From positions 87,192,185 through 87,256,184 of the forward strand of contig OZ020598.1 in NCBI GenBank assembly GCA_963971535.1: a DNA stretch of 64,000 nucleotides. Direction: 5' to 3'. This DNA is from Notolepis coatsorum. Lineage: Eukaryota; Chordata; Actinopteri; Aulopiformes; Paralepididae. The translations under genes were made by a program, and so were the position numbers. Shown piece after piece: positions 23,245-33,885 of this stretch; position 1 is the first letter of the stretch; each line of letters begins with the position of its first letter. The notes beneath the pieces are model-generated. The model was given only the letters and a program-made list of their open reading frames with translations. It ran no database searches and was not told where the DNA came from.

Positions 23245-23345
23245 ATAATGGCAAAGAGCGAGACGCGATGACCAGTATGATAATATAACGAAAGGTTATC
23301 CTATAACCTAGTTATATGAATACTGGCAGAGCGTCTCGCTCTTAG
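23245..23345 (+). repeat. ICR of DIRS copy 1
   Basis: The first half is the reverse complement of the element's left end, and the second half the reverse complement of its right end. At the join, GATAATATAACGAAAGG is the reverse complement of CCTTTCGTT (right end) joined to ATATTATC (left end). This is the internal complementary region that DIRS elements use to make a circular DNA. It matches this copy's own ends nearly perfectly. Confidence 0.9.
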
Positions 23346-23365
23346 CGCCCTCAGGTCCCTTGGTT

Positions 23366-23585
23366 GGGTTTTCAGTGTTGGAAACTTTTTTACGAGGAAG
23401 GTAGAGTGTGACCATGTCCGGCGTCTTATAGCAGGACGCGGGGCGTGGCCTGGTCACGTGCATGAGTGCAAATTGTTTGTTCATGAGCACAGTAGGTGCT
23501 AGGAGATAAGAGTTATCTCATAATGGCAAAGAGCGAGACGCTCTGCCAGTATTCATATAACTAGGTTATAGGATAACCTTTCGTT
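23366..23585 (+). repeat. Right inverted terminal repeat, DIRS copy 1
   Basis: Inverse of the left repeat, plus a right-end extension containing AGGTTATAGGATAACCT and ending CGTT. The AGGTTAT/ATAACCT dyad next to the crossover GTT is conserved in all five DIRS copies. Confidence 0.88.
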
Positions 23586-23724
23586 ATCTAACACCTGCTT
23601 GTAGTCATCTAACAACTGCTTGTAGTTATCTAACAACTGCTTGTAGTTATCTAACACCTGCTTGTAGTTATCTAACAACTGCTTGTAGTTATCTAACACC
23701 TGCTTGTAGTTATCTAACGCCTGC
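23586..23724 (+). repeat. 21-bp minisatellite, block 2
   Basis: About 6.5 units of the CTAACRCCTGCTTGTAGTTAT repeat between DIRS copy 1 and the DIRS 3'-end fragment. It resumes at ATCTAAC directly after the element's GTT. Confidence 0.95.
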
Positions 23725-24175
23725 CCTCCATTAGGGTGGGTCGGGGGGGCTCGGCCCTCCCTGGTCTGATGGTTGTGGGGGGCCTCAGCAGGGTACATTT
23801 GTCGAGCTTCTAGCTCCCGCTCAGCTCCTATTATGCATGAAACGCTGAGCGTGAGCTAAGTGTGATACAGAACGTTAGGTTATGACTATAACCAAGTTCT
23901 GTTAACACTTAGTGAACGCTCAGCGTCTACTCTAGACGCTGCTGCAGGCCCTTGATTTTTCATTGTGGTGAAATTTGTTGGGAAGGAGATGAGTGTGTGG
24001 CACCATCCCTGCTTATATAGGTAAGCGGATGGGGGTGTGGCCAGATGAATGCTGGCATTTAAAGGTACATTTGTGAAATTATTCAGTGTATATATGCTGA
24101 AGCAAGATATATGCATGAAACGCTGAGCGTTCACTAAGTGTTAACAGAACTTGGTTATAGTCATAACCTAACGTT
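23725..24175 (+). mobile_element. Third DIRS lineage, 3'-terminal fragment
   Basis: Only the 3' end remains. It starts with the CCCTCCATTAGGG block also present in copies 3 and 4, then an ICR (about 23830-23935) and a right terminal repeat (about 23940-24175). It ends TCATAACCTAACGTT at 24175, with ATCTAAC of the minisatellite following. The left junction (GCCTGC|CCTCC) is a truncation rather than a normal end. The ICR implies a left end different from copies 3 and 4, so this is a separate family within group B. Confidence 0.85.
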
Positions 24176-24384
24176 ATCTAACACCTGCTTGTAGTTATCT
24201 AACACCTGCTTGTAGTTATCTAACGCTGCTTGTAGTTATCTAACAACTGCTTGTAGTTATCTAATACCTGCTTGTAGTTATCTAACGCCTGCTTGTAGTT
24301 ATCTAACAACTGCTTGTAGTTATCTAACGCCTGCTTGTAGTTATCTAACACCTGCTTGTAGTTATCTAACGCCTGCTTGTAGTT
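24176..24384 (+). repeat. 21-bp minisatellite, block 3
   Basis: About 10 units between the DIRS fragment and DIRS copy 2. It ends at TGTAGTT (GTT 24382-24384). Confidence 0.95.
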
Positions 24385-24590
24385 ATATTTCGTATTGCAT
24401 CGCGTCCCGCTCTGAGCCTTACGAGATACTCCTATCTCCTGTGATACCTAATGTATCTCCCACGAACAAAAACACATGCACCCCACCTGTATGGGGCCCC
24501 GCCCCTTATGGTGGCACCGCCCATATAACCATGACCCTGGTCATGAAACACCCTTCCTCTATTTTCGTCCCAGCGTATTGGATGCGTGCA
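24385..24590 (+). repeat. Left inverted terminal repeat, DIRS copy 2
   Basis: Includes CGTCCCGCTCTGAGCC near the end and a stretch holding CATATAACCATGACCCTGG. The inverse occurs at about 29415-29600. Confidence 0.88.
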
Positions 24591-26929
24591 CCATACGAGC
24601 TAGCGGAATGAAAAGATTAAGGAAGATTAATAATGTTGGAAGCTTACCGGAGGTTGCTGGCCCCTGGCATCTTCGACGCATGTTTTCGGCGACACGACGG
24701 GCCTGTGATGTTCCTCGTTTGATGACTGCACATCGAGGTTCAGCTGTACAAGGCTGGCTGTCGGGCCAGCTTGTACTCAGGTAGGCCCTGTGTCTTCAGG
24801 CATGGGTATTAGTGTTAGTAATGCTGGTTTGTGTTGTTAACACAACCTTGTTGTGTGTTGGCGCCAGGGGCAAGATGGTTTGGTGAACGTTCTCTGCAGG
24901 GAACGGTTTCCAAGCTGTCTTGGGCGTGCTGCTAAAACATCTAAAGCTATGCTAACATGCTATCGCTACTGCCGCATGCTATCACTACTGCTCCCATCTG
25001 GGTTGGCGTCGGGTAGTGGGGCTATGGGTCCAGCCGACATGGTAAACATGTTGCGTGTCTGTGCACAGGCAATTGTTGTCTTGGGTTCCACATTGCCTGG
25101 CGTTAGGCTGCAGTAGAATAAGGGCAGGGCCGCTTGGGGGAAATGTGAGGCCCTGTGCGTTTTTAGACGCGAGGCCCCCCATCTCCTGGGGCGGCCCTGT
25201 GTAGGGGGCTATTGTTTCATTTTGTCACTCTGCTATGAGAAGGTCTGTCTTGCTACAGCTTTCTCTCCTCTCAAACCATTCATACTGACGGTCAATCGGT
25301 ATACTGGGGGAGTAGTGCGGGGGGGGGGCTTTGTTTACCTTTTTTGGTAAATGGGCTAAACTAGGGCTGGTGTTCTGTTGTGAATATTTTGAATGAAGAC
25401 GGGTCTGGTCCGTCTCCCCTTAAACTTTGTGTGTATGGGTTTGCTCATTCTACAGTTTTTGTGGTTTAGCTCTTTTATTCATTTAACCTTTTCATGGTCC
25501 ACACCACAGTGGAGGGTGCTGTTTGCAATCACCACTGGTGCTCCATGTTAACGTCAGTCCTTTGTTTTTGATATATTGAAACAATGCCCCGCCCGGCCGA
25601 CACCATGGGTCGGCCTGGCGAGTGGCTGGTGGGCTGTTAAGGCTTGTACCGCCACGGTATGGAATTGGCAACGATTAGAACTGTGTTCGAATTGGTGTTT
25701 TTTCTATTAAAGAAATGGTGTCTGGTGGAGGGGCCTTGAGGGCCGGCCGACGTCGACACATCGCGCAAGGTTGTTGACGTTATTAGCTTTGACCCAGCCG
25801 CAAGCTATAACCGCTCAGGGTTCCCCTCTCCGCAGGGGATTTTGGTCTTCTGCTGGAGCGCGGGCGGTATTGTCCTAGGCCCTACACCGCCTCACACCGC
25901 GCAGCCAGAAGAAGAGAGAGCACGGCCTCGTCAGCGGCGATGACGGGGCCCTCGACGGGCGGCCATGTTTCCCCCGCCAGTGGTGCCCTGGTTGGAGAAT
26001 CGACAGGGTATCGCGAGGCCGACAGTCTTGGCGGCCGAGGGATCGGCCATTTTGGGTGATTTCGGTGTTGGTAAACCACTCCGTCGTCATTTTGCCGCGA
26101 GCAGCCCGCTCCCCGCTCAGTCCGTTTTCTGTTACCCTCAGAAGCGGGGCTCTGGGTGTGTTCCTTTGGCTGCGGGCCGCGAACCTTCTTGAAGCGTATG
26201 CGGCCCCATTCTTCGCTTCTCATGGAGACAGGGGCTGACACCCAGTTGATGGCTGAGCCTGGGTCTGTCCGTGAGAATGTTGTGCTGTCAAGCGGCTCCC
26301 ACACCTTGAACTGTGTTGGTTGAGCCTGGTGTTACGTCTGTCAACTTAAGTGTTGTCAGCAGGGGGGCTCGAAACCTTTTGAGGCACACAGTGCGGGCTT
26401 CCCCGGCCTCGCCTTCGCCAGGCCAGGTATCATGTTGGTGCTCCCACTCCTGGAATATTGGCAAGTGGTCGCAGCTCACATGGTTTGGGGTGGTAGTGAT
26501 ATCACTGCAGGGCTACGGTGTGTAGGAACCCATGGGGGCCTTACACCTTGCATGTCCGGCTGCAGAACAACTCCTTCAGCATGTTCTGGAGGGGTGTTCA
26601 GTGGGGGGGCTTTTTTGATCGGAAGCCCCCCGTATCAGACAGGCCCTTTTCTGTCGGGGTTCCCCCTTGGGTGCGATTGCCTCGTGGGTGGTGTCAGGGT
26701 CAGGTGTTCCGACACGGAACGCGCTCCTCGCACGATTCCAGGGTTGTCTTCGCACAGCGGGGGGGACCGGGCCAACTATCTACAGTTCCTGGCGGACCTG
26801 CGCCACGTGACGGCGGGTGCGTTGGGAGTGTCGTCACATATGACTACGGCAGTACCATATGTCGAGGTAGATGGAGAGAATGGTGAGGCGGGGACTTGTG
26901 TTTACACAACCCCACCCGTTTTCAGGTTT

Positions 26930-27360
26930 GGTACAGACCCTGTTGTCGGGGTCTCCAGCAGGGACAGCTCTGGTCGACGAGATCCAATCTCTGTGGACGA
27001 AGCAAGCCATCGTCGTGGCGTTCTCCTCCCGGTGTTCTCTGCCCGAGAAGTCGGGAGGGAGGGGTGTAAGACCCAGGCTGGACCTGTCCCATGGGAAGGT
27101 TCAGCATTTTTTGGATCGTCTCCTACCTGTTGAACACTGTCAGGTGGGGGTCTGGTTCTCCTCCATAGACCTGTAGGATGCGTATACGCATCCCCGATCT
27201 TCCATCCTAGGGCTTACCTACGCTTCCTTTGCAGGGTTAGCGTATGAGTACCAGAGGCTGCCGTTCGGTTTTCTCTGGCTCCCCGCATCTTCACCAAGTG
27301 CGTGGAGGCCGCACTGGGGCCTCTGCGTCATCCGGGGTTACGGAGTGTTCTGCCCTGATG
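26930..27360 (+). pseudogene. DIRS copy 2 reverse transcriptase remnant
   Basis: Contains ALVDEIQSLWTKQAIVV, a VRPRLDLSHGKVQHF stretch, WFSSIDL followed by the same TAG stop as copy 1 (27174-27176), then AYEYQRLPFG and TKCVEA, with frame changes at the same points as copy 1. A DDVLVL motif at 27357-27374 corresponds to the catalytic DD box. Confidence 0.8.
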
Positions 27361-27559
27361 ACGTTCTGGTCCTTCGCGGTCAAGGTGGATCGTCAGGTAT
27401 CGTACCAGGCAGGTCTCTACCAGCCTGGGGTTGCTGTAGACTGGATGTAGAGTATTCCTCTTCCCAGTCAACGGTTGGAGGGCTATGGGCATCCATCTCA
27501 GAGCGTGTTGTCAACACGCTCGGGAGGTTCCGTCCTAGGACGGTTACGGCGCTGTCTCA

Positions 27560-27830
27560 CGTCGCGTTTTCACCGACGCCTCCCTCGCTGGTGATGCGTC
27601 GGGCCAACGCAGTAGGGGGCAGCTGGCAAACCATGCTGCCCGGTCTGCGCTACGTTCAATGTGTTGGTGTTGAAAGCGGTCCTTCTGGTCCACAAATGGT
27701 GTTGATCAGGACGGACGATACGACGTCAGTGTCGTGTATCGACAGACAGGGAGGAGTACGCTCCCCCTGTCTGCACCAGGCGGCGGGCGGCTGGCTATGG
27801 GCGTCCTCCATCTGCGCGGCCTAAGGGCTC
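27560..27830 (+). pseudogene. DIRS copy 2 RNase H remnant
   Basis: The frame reads VLIRTDDTTSVSCIDRQGG and further, resembling the C-terminal part of the DIRS RNase H domain. An AFSPTPPSLVMRRANAVGGS stretch lies upstream, where the first catalytic Asp segment is expected but altered. It lies between RT and YR as usual. Confidence 0.6.
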
Positions 27831-28089
27831 CCCACATCCCCGGCAGGGAGAATGTGGGTGCAGGTGTACTGTCGCGGGGCGGCCCTCATCCTGACGGGTG
27901 AGGATTGCGTCTGGACATGGCCAGGCAGGTCTGGGACCGATGCCGTGCCGCCAGGGATTCTTCCCCATACATCTGTTAGGTCAGTTGTTGGGACGGGTAC
28001 GTTGAGGGGCGCAGGTTCTTGATCCTGATGGTGTTACCATCTGGAATGCGCATGCTCCCTCCACTGTCGCGCTTACGCGGGCAGATGAC

Positions 28090-29043
28090 GTATGTTCCAA
28101 GTGTGGTGTAAGGCGGGGGGCCAGGACTCAGTCTCCTGCCCCCTGGTTGCTGTTCTTAGTTACCTCCAGTCTCTCCTTGATAGACTGTCGGCTTCGACGG
28201 TGAGGGTATATGCAGCAGCTATATCCTCCTATCATGAGGGGTTTGAGGGGATGTCTTGTTCAGCCACCCTCTTGTGAAGCGTTTCCTGCTTGGCGCTCGA
28301 CGCGTTAAGCCGGTGCAACGCTCCTTGGCTCCGACTTGGGATCTTCAATTGGTCCTCGGTCGGTTGTCCTTGGCCCCGTTTGAGCCGCTCGAGCGGGCGC
28401 CGTTGGGACAGCTGTCCTTCAGGACCGCGTTCCTTCTGGCTGTCACTTCCGCTAAACGCGTAGGTGAGCTCTGTGCTCTCTCGGTACATCCAGAGTGCCT
28501 GTCTTTTCGGACCGATTGCGGTGTCACTCTGCGACCTAATCCTGCTTTCGTGCCTAAGAATATCCGGAGTTCCTTCCGCTCCCGGGATATTGTGGTTCAG
28601 GCGTTTCGTCCTCCTCCTCACACTGGTGAGTTAGATGCGGGCCTTCACCTGTCATGTCCAGTCCGTGCTTGGGGATTTACCTCAGCCGTACTCATGATTT
28701 CAGGGTTACCGACCAGCTTTTTGTCTGTTACGGTGGGGCTCGTGCTGGTAAGGCACTGTCGGAGCAGCGCCTGTCCCATTGGTTGTGCGAGGGTGTTACC
28801 CTCTGCTACACGCTGGCTGGGCAGGATCCCCCTGGGGGCGTCAGGGCGCACTCCACTTGTGGGGTGGCTGCCTCTGCCGCTCTCCTGGGTGGGGCCTCGG
28901 TGGAGGCCATCTGTGCTGCAGCTTCATGGTCCTCCCCGGGCTCCTTTGTAAGGTTTTTCCTCATGGACATGACCGGGGGTTCTGTCTCCCAGGCGGTTCT
29001 GGGGTCTGTGGCCTTTCCTGCTTCCCATCCTTTGGTCGGGTAG
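28090..29043 (+). pseudogene. DIRS copy 2 tyrosine recombinase, nearly complete but mutated
   Basis: The N-terminal part (VLSYLQSLLDRLSASTVRVY) ends at a stop near 28275. The central part (RTAFLLAVTSAKRVGELCAL, giving the first catalytic Arg) and the C-terminal part (HSTCGVAASAALLGGASVEA then ICAAASW) are in different frames. The second conserved motif is HxxR in active enzymes; here it reads HSTC, so the Arg is lost. Where a catalytic Tyr is expected the sequence reads FVRFFLMDM, with Phe in its place. Assignment of the Tyr position is by analogy with other DIRS recombinases. Such enzymes join the circular element to its target. This copy should be inactive. Confidence 0.8.
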
Positions 29044-29267
29044 CAGGAGTGTATGGGTATGGGCCGCAGTGTGTTGAGTCACACGTGGTTCCGCCTGTAC
29101 GGTGTGTTCAAGGGGTTCTGGCTCCCTCTTGTTCGCATTCAGGTGGAGTTGACTGCGCCCCCCCTTCGTTAGGAAGGATGGGGTGACAGGGCTCCCCGCA
29201 CCCCTTGATGTGGGCTTACGGGTCCTCAGGGGGTACATCTGTCGGGTCTCGCGCCCGCTCTTCCCCA

Positions 29268-29375
29268 TTATCTCGTAAGGCTCAGAGCGGGACGCGATGC
29301 AATACGAAATATAACGATAGGTTATGTAGATAACCTAGTTATATTAGTATTGGCTAAGCGTCCCGCTCTGCGCGC
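29268..29375 (+). repeat. ICR of DIRS copy 2
   Basis: Contains GCAATACGAAATATAACG followed by ATAGG, the reverse complement of the right end (CCTATCGTT) joined to the left end (ATATTTCGTATTGC). It matches this copy's own ends, not those of copy 1, so copy 2 was formed from its own circle. Confidence 0.9.
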
Positions 29376-29399
29376 CCTGAGTTCCCTCTTGAGGGATCT

Positions 29400-29623
29400 T
29401 TTCCTGGGACGGGTTTTGGCGAGGAAGGGTGTTTCATGACCAGGGTCATGGTTATATGGGCGGTGCCACCATAAGGGGCGGGGCCCCATACAGGTGGGGT
29501 GCATGTGTTTTTGTTCGTGGGAGATACATTAGGTATCACAGGAGATAGGAGTATCTCGTAAGGCTCAGAGCGGGACGCTTAGCCAATACTAATATAACTA
29601 GGTTATCTACATAACCTATCGTT
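29400..29623 (+). repeat. Right inverted terminal repeat, DIRS copy 2
   Basis: Inverse of 24385-24590, with the right extension AGGTTATCTACATAACCT and final ATCGTT. Confidence 0.88.
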
Positions 29624-29783
29624 ATCTAATAACTGCTTGTAGTTATCTAACACCTGCTTGTAGTTATCTAACGCCTGCTTGTAGTTATCTAACAACTGCT
29701 TGTAGTTATCTAACACCTGCTTGTAGTTATCTAACGCCTGCTTGTAGTTATCTAACACCTGCTTGTAGTTATCTAACACCTGC
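29624..29783 (+). repeat. 21-bp minisatellite, block 4
   Basis: About 7.5 units. Ends CTAACACCTGC where the poly(A) tail of the L1 element (seen as T-run) starts. Confidence 0.95.
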
Positions 29784-30117
29784 TTTTTTTTTTTTTAATT
29801 TTTTTTATTATTGCAAAACAAAACTTATTAAAAGTCAGTACTCAACACACAATGTATAATGAAACTTTCAGTAAAGGTGGTTAAAATATATGCAAGTACA
29901 GAAACAGGATAAAACAAAAATAGTCAATAATAACATTTTAACCGTATACCGTGTATATCCAGCGAAGTTACAATTATATAAATGTTAGTATATAATATAC
30001 CCCGAATACCTATTTTCTAAAACCCTACACACATATGCTCCAGCTCAAATCCCCCCCTCCCGGACCCCCTCTTGGATAGTACCTCTATTATCCCTCACTC
30101 CTAACCAGACATCACCA

Positions 30118-33100
30118 TTATAGGCTAGCTTTTATTCTCTCCACCACTTCTAACCACATTAACATTTTGGATTCATTGAGCCCTAGAATTCTTGCTGTTG
30201 ATATTTCTTGATATATCACATCAAGATATGTAAGAAACCACACTTTCCGGCACATTTTTTCCGGTTGAAACCAACGTGATGCAATCAGTTTTTTAGCTAC
30301 TGTGATACCCGATAAAACCAATCTTTTTAGTTGTGGGTTCACTGCAAACTCAAAAACATCATTCAATAGCAATACCGCGGGGTGTACAGGTATATTCCAA
30401 AATACGAGTATTGATAATTGTTGGGACACATCTTCCCAGAATGCCTTAACTGGTGGGCAGTCCCAATACATGTGCATAAATGTTCCTTCGTCCCCATTTG
30501 TACATTGGGAGCATTTGGAGTTTTGTATAAGCCCCATTTTGCACAGCCTTATAGGAGTCAAGTATGTCCTGTGAATATAGTTCAGATTGATTTGTTGATG
30601 ATCCGGGTTCCTTGATGTAAGTCGGACATTTGCCCAGGCTCCTTGCCAATCAAAGTCATTTTCCAGGTCTGGTATATCCCTCCTCCAGACATTGTCTAGT
30701 TGAAGGGTTTCGTACGAGGACGTTAGTAATTGTGAATAAAAACCTGATACAAAACCTCCCAATGTATTTCTGTCATAGAAAAATTTGTGGTATCTGTGGT
30801 GTTCAATTGGTATGTGTAATGGAACACCGTGAGATCTCATACAAAGTTTTAACTGTATGTAAAAAAGCCATGTGGACTCGGTGAGGTTAAACTTTATGCA
30901 TATTTCGACATAACTACAGAGGCCCTTGTTATTAAAAATATCCCCTAATGAGTGTATGCCTCTTTCTTCCCATACAGGGAATCTTATAGGTCGTTTTCCC
31001 ATTAAGAGAGCATTGTTATTGAATATGGGAGTGTGATTATGCCATACTTGATTGTTAGGAAATTTCCTTTGAGTTTCCCGCCATGTCCTGATTGCATGGG
31101 TTATTATTGGGCCAAATTCTCGCTCACAATGCTTGATTGAAAGTTTAGTGTATGCTATGTCTTTCAATCTCTGTGGGGCTACTATGTTTTCTTCTAATTC
31201 TCTCCAAGATACCAAAGCCTCGGGGTCAAACCATATCTTCTTCAATGGTCTTAATGTGAAGGCATTAAAATATTGTAAAAAATCTGGGACTGCCATGCCA
31301 CCGTCTGCTTTACTTCTCTGTGCGGTGGATCTTTTTATGCGAGGTGGTTTGTTATTCCAAATAAATTTGTATGTGGAGGTTTGTAATCTTTTCCAGTAGC
31401 CCTCTGGAGGAGGTAACGGAAGCATTGAGCTGAAGAAATTGATTCTTGGTAATACATCCATCTTAACTATTGATACCCTTGCCTGTACTGAGTTTTTAAG
31501 TTTTGCCCACCTGTCCAGGTCGTCCTTGATTTTGTTCTGTATTTTTGTGTAATTGTGCTTCACCGTTTGTCCTATGGTGGGGAATATTTCCACTCCCAAG
31601 CATCTGAAATGTTTTACCATCGGTATCGCACCTGGGAGGGTTATATCTTTTTTTGCAGGGGTGTTAAGTGGAAGGAAAGCCGACTTCGGCCAATTTATCT
31701 TAAATCCCGATAGATCACCAAAGTTCTCAATCAACTTGAGCAGATGAGGCAATGTGGTGTTGGGGTTTTGCATGAACAATATTACGTCGTCCGCATATAA
31801 ACTAATTTTTTGTTGTGTGCCCTTGATTACGATTGGTTCTATGGATTGGGATTGTCTTATATATTGTGCTAAAGGCTCTAATGATAAATTGAATAGTCCG
31901 GGACTAAGAGGGCAACCCTGTCTGGCAGAGCGTGATACCGGAAAGATTTTGGAGATGATTGTGCCTGTTGTAATCATGGCCGATGGGTCCTTGTATAGTA
32001 CTTTAATCATATCAATGAAACCTTTTCCTAACCCCATCCTTTCCAATACTGCCCATAGAAACGACCATTCCAACCTGTCAAATGCTTTCATAGCATCCAG
32101 GGATAGTATCGCCTTAGGTGTGATGTCCTCTTTGTCTGTATCTAGTACGTGCAGTATTCGCCTTATGTTATCATTGATCAGGCGACCTTTTATGAAGCCT
32201 GTTTGGTCCGTATGAACTAAAGACGTCATATGCTTTTGCAATCTGATGGCTAATATCTTAGAGTACAGTTTGACATCGGTTCCGAGGAGGCTTAAAGGAC
32301 GGTAACTACCGCATTCAGTGGGGTCTTTGTCTTTTTTGTGAAGAACTGAAATGAGTGCGGTATTTTGGTGTTCGATGAAGCTTCCCTCTTTGACTGAGTA
32401 TAAGATCATATTTAGTAATAAGGGTCCAAATATGTCCCAGCAAGAAATGTACATTTCTGATGGGATACCGTCAATTCCCGGAGCTTTGCCGTTTTTCATT
32501 CCGGATATGGCCTTCTTGAGTTCTTCTAATGTGATCGGTACTTCTAACTGTTTAGCGTCTTCATCTGTAAGTTTAGGGAGAGTAATTTGATTAAGATATG
32601 TGTCTAATTTGTCTTGATCAAAGGTCGTTTCTGAGTTATATAAATCGGAGTAGAATTCTTTGAATGTATCGTTTATTATTTTGGGTTCTGTTACTAGAGC
32701 TTGTTGTTTCCTAATGGCAGTTATATCTGCAAATTTTGCATTAATTCTTAGTCGCATGGCTAATAGGTGACTAGGTTTAGAACCTTGGAAGTACTGCTGT
32801 TGTCTAGTGCTGCGTATTTGCAATTCCGATTTTTGTCTGTACATTGCTTTGATCTCGGTCTTTAGAATGTTAACTTGGTTATCTAGTCTAGTAGAGTTGT
32901 TGTATTTTAAAGAATTAAAAAGCGTTGAGTAAAGCGTTTCCTTTTCAGACAGTTTTGTGTTTTGATTTTTGCGCAATATGGAGGTAAATCTATCCGAGAA
33001 ATCCTTGATCATACTCTTTACCGACATCCATAATATTCTGGGATCTTGCACCGAGTTAGCATTAACTTGTAGGAATACTGTGAGAGCTTCTTTAATTTGT

Positions 33101-33885
33101 GTAATGAATTCCTTGTTGTTAAGCAGCATCGAATTAAAACGCCATCTTGGGGCCCGGGTAGATAATGTACCAAATGTTGCTTTCAGGATTAAGTAGCAGT
33201 GATCTGATAGCGCATTGGGTGTCATTTCCACTTCGTATTTATCAAATATTCTCGGGGATGCAAAGACGTAATCAATTCTGGATAGTGTGTTGTGTCTCGC
33301 CGAACGACAGGAGTACTTGCGGGTCATGGGGTTAAGTGAACGCCATAAATCAGTTACTCCTGTTGATTTCGACCAATCTTTTAATGCTTTAGATGAATTC
33401 TTTTGTTCGCTGGAGAAGGAAAGGTAAGTTTTGTCCATCCTTGGGTTCCAAATGGCATTAAAATCCGCACCTATTATGTATGAGTACTCGGGATGGTTTA
33501 ACATTTCTCCTGTTAGTGAAGTGAAGAAACCCACTTCGTACAAATTCGGGGCATATACCGCTGCCAATGCAATTTTCCTGTTATTGTGTATAATCCTAGC
33601 TATAGTTATGCGCCCCTCAGCATCCGACCATACCCCTTTCAATTCGATATTTAATTTGCGTCTGACGACTATGGCTACCCCTCTAGTTCTCGTAGCAAAA
33701 GAAGAGTGACCAATATTATGGTATATGTTATCCGCTAACGTATTTATGTCTCCCTCTAAAATGTGCGTTTCGCTTAATAGTGCCACGTCCACATGTTCTT
33801 TTTTCATCAGTGTAAGCACGCTTTTGCGCTTGTGTTGTTTGTTTATCCCACCGGTGTTCCATACCATTATATTCAAACTAGCCAT
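30118..33885 (-). CDS. L1 ORF2: endonuclease and reverse transcriptase, 1255 aa
   Basis: Residues 1-235 form an APE-type endonuclease, which nicks target DNA: SETHILEGD early on, AAVYAPN, GADFNAIWNPR, SRIDYVFASP, and a final SDHCYL near residue 231. The reverse transcriptase domain follows at about 440-800, with KAISGMKNGKAPGIDGIPSE, YRPLSLLGTDVKLYSKILA, ALDAMKAFDRLEW (seen as LSLDAMKAFDRLEW), ARQGCPLSPGLFNLS and the catalytic LYADDVILF near 697. The C-terminal Cys-rich motif CSQCTNGDEGTFMHMYWDC lies near 1125. This is the full length usual for the L1/Tx1 group. No stop or frameshift is present and catalytic residues look intact, so the copy may be active. Whether it belongs to L1 proper or to the target-specific Tx1 branch cannot be decided by eye. 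Confidence 0.93.
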   Translation of the reverse strand: MASLNIMVWNTGGINKQHKRKSVLTLMKKEHVDVALLSETHILEGDINTLADNIYHNIGHSSFATRTRGVAIVVRRKLNIELKGVWSDAEGRITIARIIHNNRKIALAAVYAPNLYEVGFFTSLTGEMLNHPEYSYIIGADFNAIWNPRMDKTYLSFSSEQKNSSKALKDWSKSTGVTDLWRSLNPMTRKYSCRSARHNTLSRIDYVFASPRIFDKYEVEMTPNALSDHCYLILKATFGTLSTRAPRWRFNSMLLNNKEFITQIKEALTVFLQVNANSVQDPRILWMSVKSMIKDFSDRFTSILRKNQNTKLSEKETLYSTLFNSLKYNNSTRLDNQVNILKTEIKAMYRQKSELQIRSTRQQQYFQGSKPSHLLAMRLRINAKFADITAIRKQQALVTEPKIINDTFKEFYSDLYNSETTFDQDKLDTYLNQITLPKLTDEDAKQLEVPITLEELKKAISGMKNGKAPGIDGIPSEMYISCWDIFGPLLLNMILYSVKEGSFIEHQNTALISVLHKKDKDPTECGSYRPLSLLGTDVKLYSKILAIRLQKHMTSLVHTDQTGFIKGRLINDNIRRILHVLDTDKEDITPKAILSLDAMKAFDRLEWSFLWAVLERMGLGKGFIDMIKVLYKDPSAMITTGTIISKIFPVSRSARQGCPLSPGLFNLSLEPLAQYIRQSQSIEPIVIKGTQQKISLYADDVILFMQNPNTTLPHLLKLIENFGDLSGFKINWPKSAFLPLNTPAKKDITLPGAIPMVKHFRCLGVEIFPTIGQTVKHNYTKIQNKIKDDLDRWAKLKNSVQARVSIVKMDVLPRINFFSSMLPLPPPEGYWKRLQTSTYKFIWNNKPPRIKRSTAQRSKADGGMAVPDFLQYFNAFTLRPLKKIWFDPEALVSWRELEENIVAPQRLKDIAYTKLSIKHCEREFGPIITHAIRTWRETQRKFPNNQVWHNHTPIFNNNALLMGKRPIRFPVWEERGIHSLGDIFNNKGLCSYVEICIKFNLTESTWLFYIQLKLCMRSHGVPLHIPIEHHRYHKFFYDRNTLGGFVSGFYSQLLTSSYETLQLDNVWRRDIPDLENDFDWQGAWANVRLTSRNPDHQQINLNYIHRTYLTPIRLCKMGLIQNSKCSQCTNGDEGTFMHMYWDCPPVKAFWEDVSQQLSILVFWNIPVHPAVLLLNDVFEFAVNPQLKRLVLSGITVAKKLIASRWFQPEKMCRKVWFLTYLDVIYQEISTARILGLNESKMLMWLEVVERIKASL

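Larger units (their letters stand above)
18020..23585 (+). mobile_element. DIRS-like YR retrotransposon, copy 1 (group A)
   Basis: The element splits a 21-bp minisatellite unit: left flank TGTAGTT, right flank ATCTAAC after a final GTT at 23583-23585. No target duplication is seen. Inverted terminal repeats are at 18020-18215 and about 23366-23585, with an internal complementary region at 23245-23345. Inside are degraded Gag, RT, RNase H and tyrosine recombinase remnants in the order usual for DIRS elements. A SINE sits at 18965-19437. The element is inactive. Confidence 0.9.
24385..29623 (+). mobile_element. DIRS-like YR retrotransposon, copy 2 (group A)
   Basis: Left junction TGTAGTT|ATATTTCG, right junction CCTATCGTT|ATCTAAT. 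It has inverted terminal repeats at 24385-24590 and about 29400-29623 and an ICR at about 29268-29375. The interior carries broken RT and RNase H and the best preserved tyrosine recombinase of the window. A LINE tail fossil is at about 25405-25490. It is related to copy 1 but clearly diverged in its termini. Confidence 0.9.
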
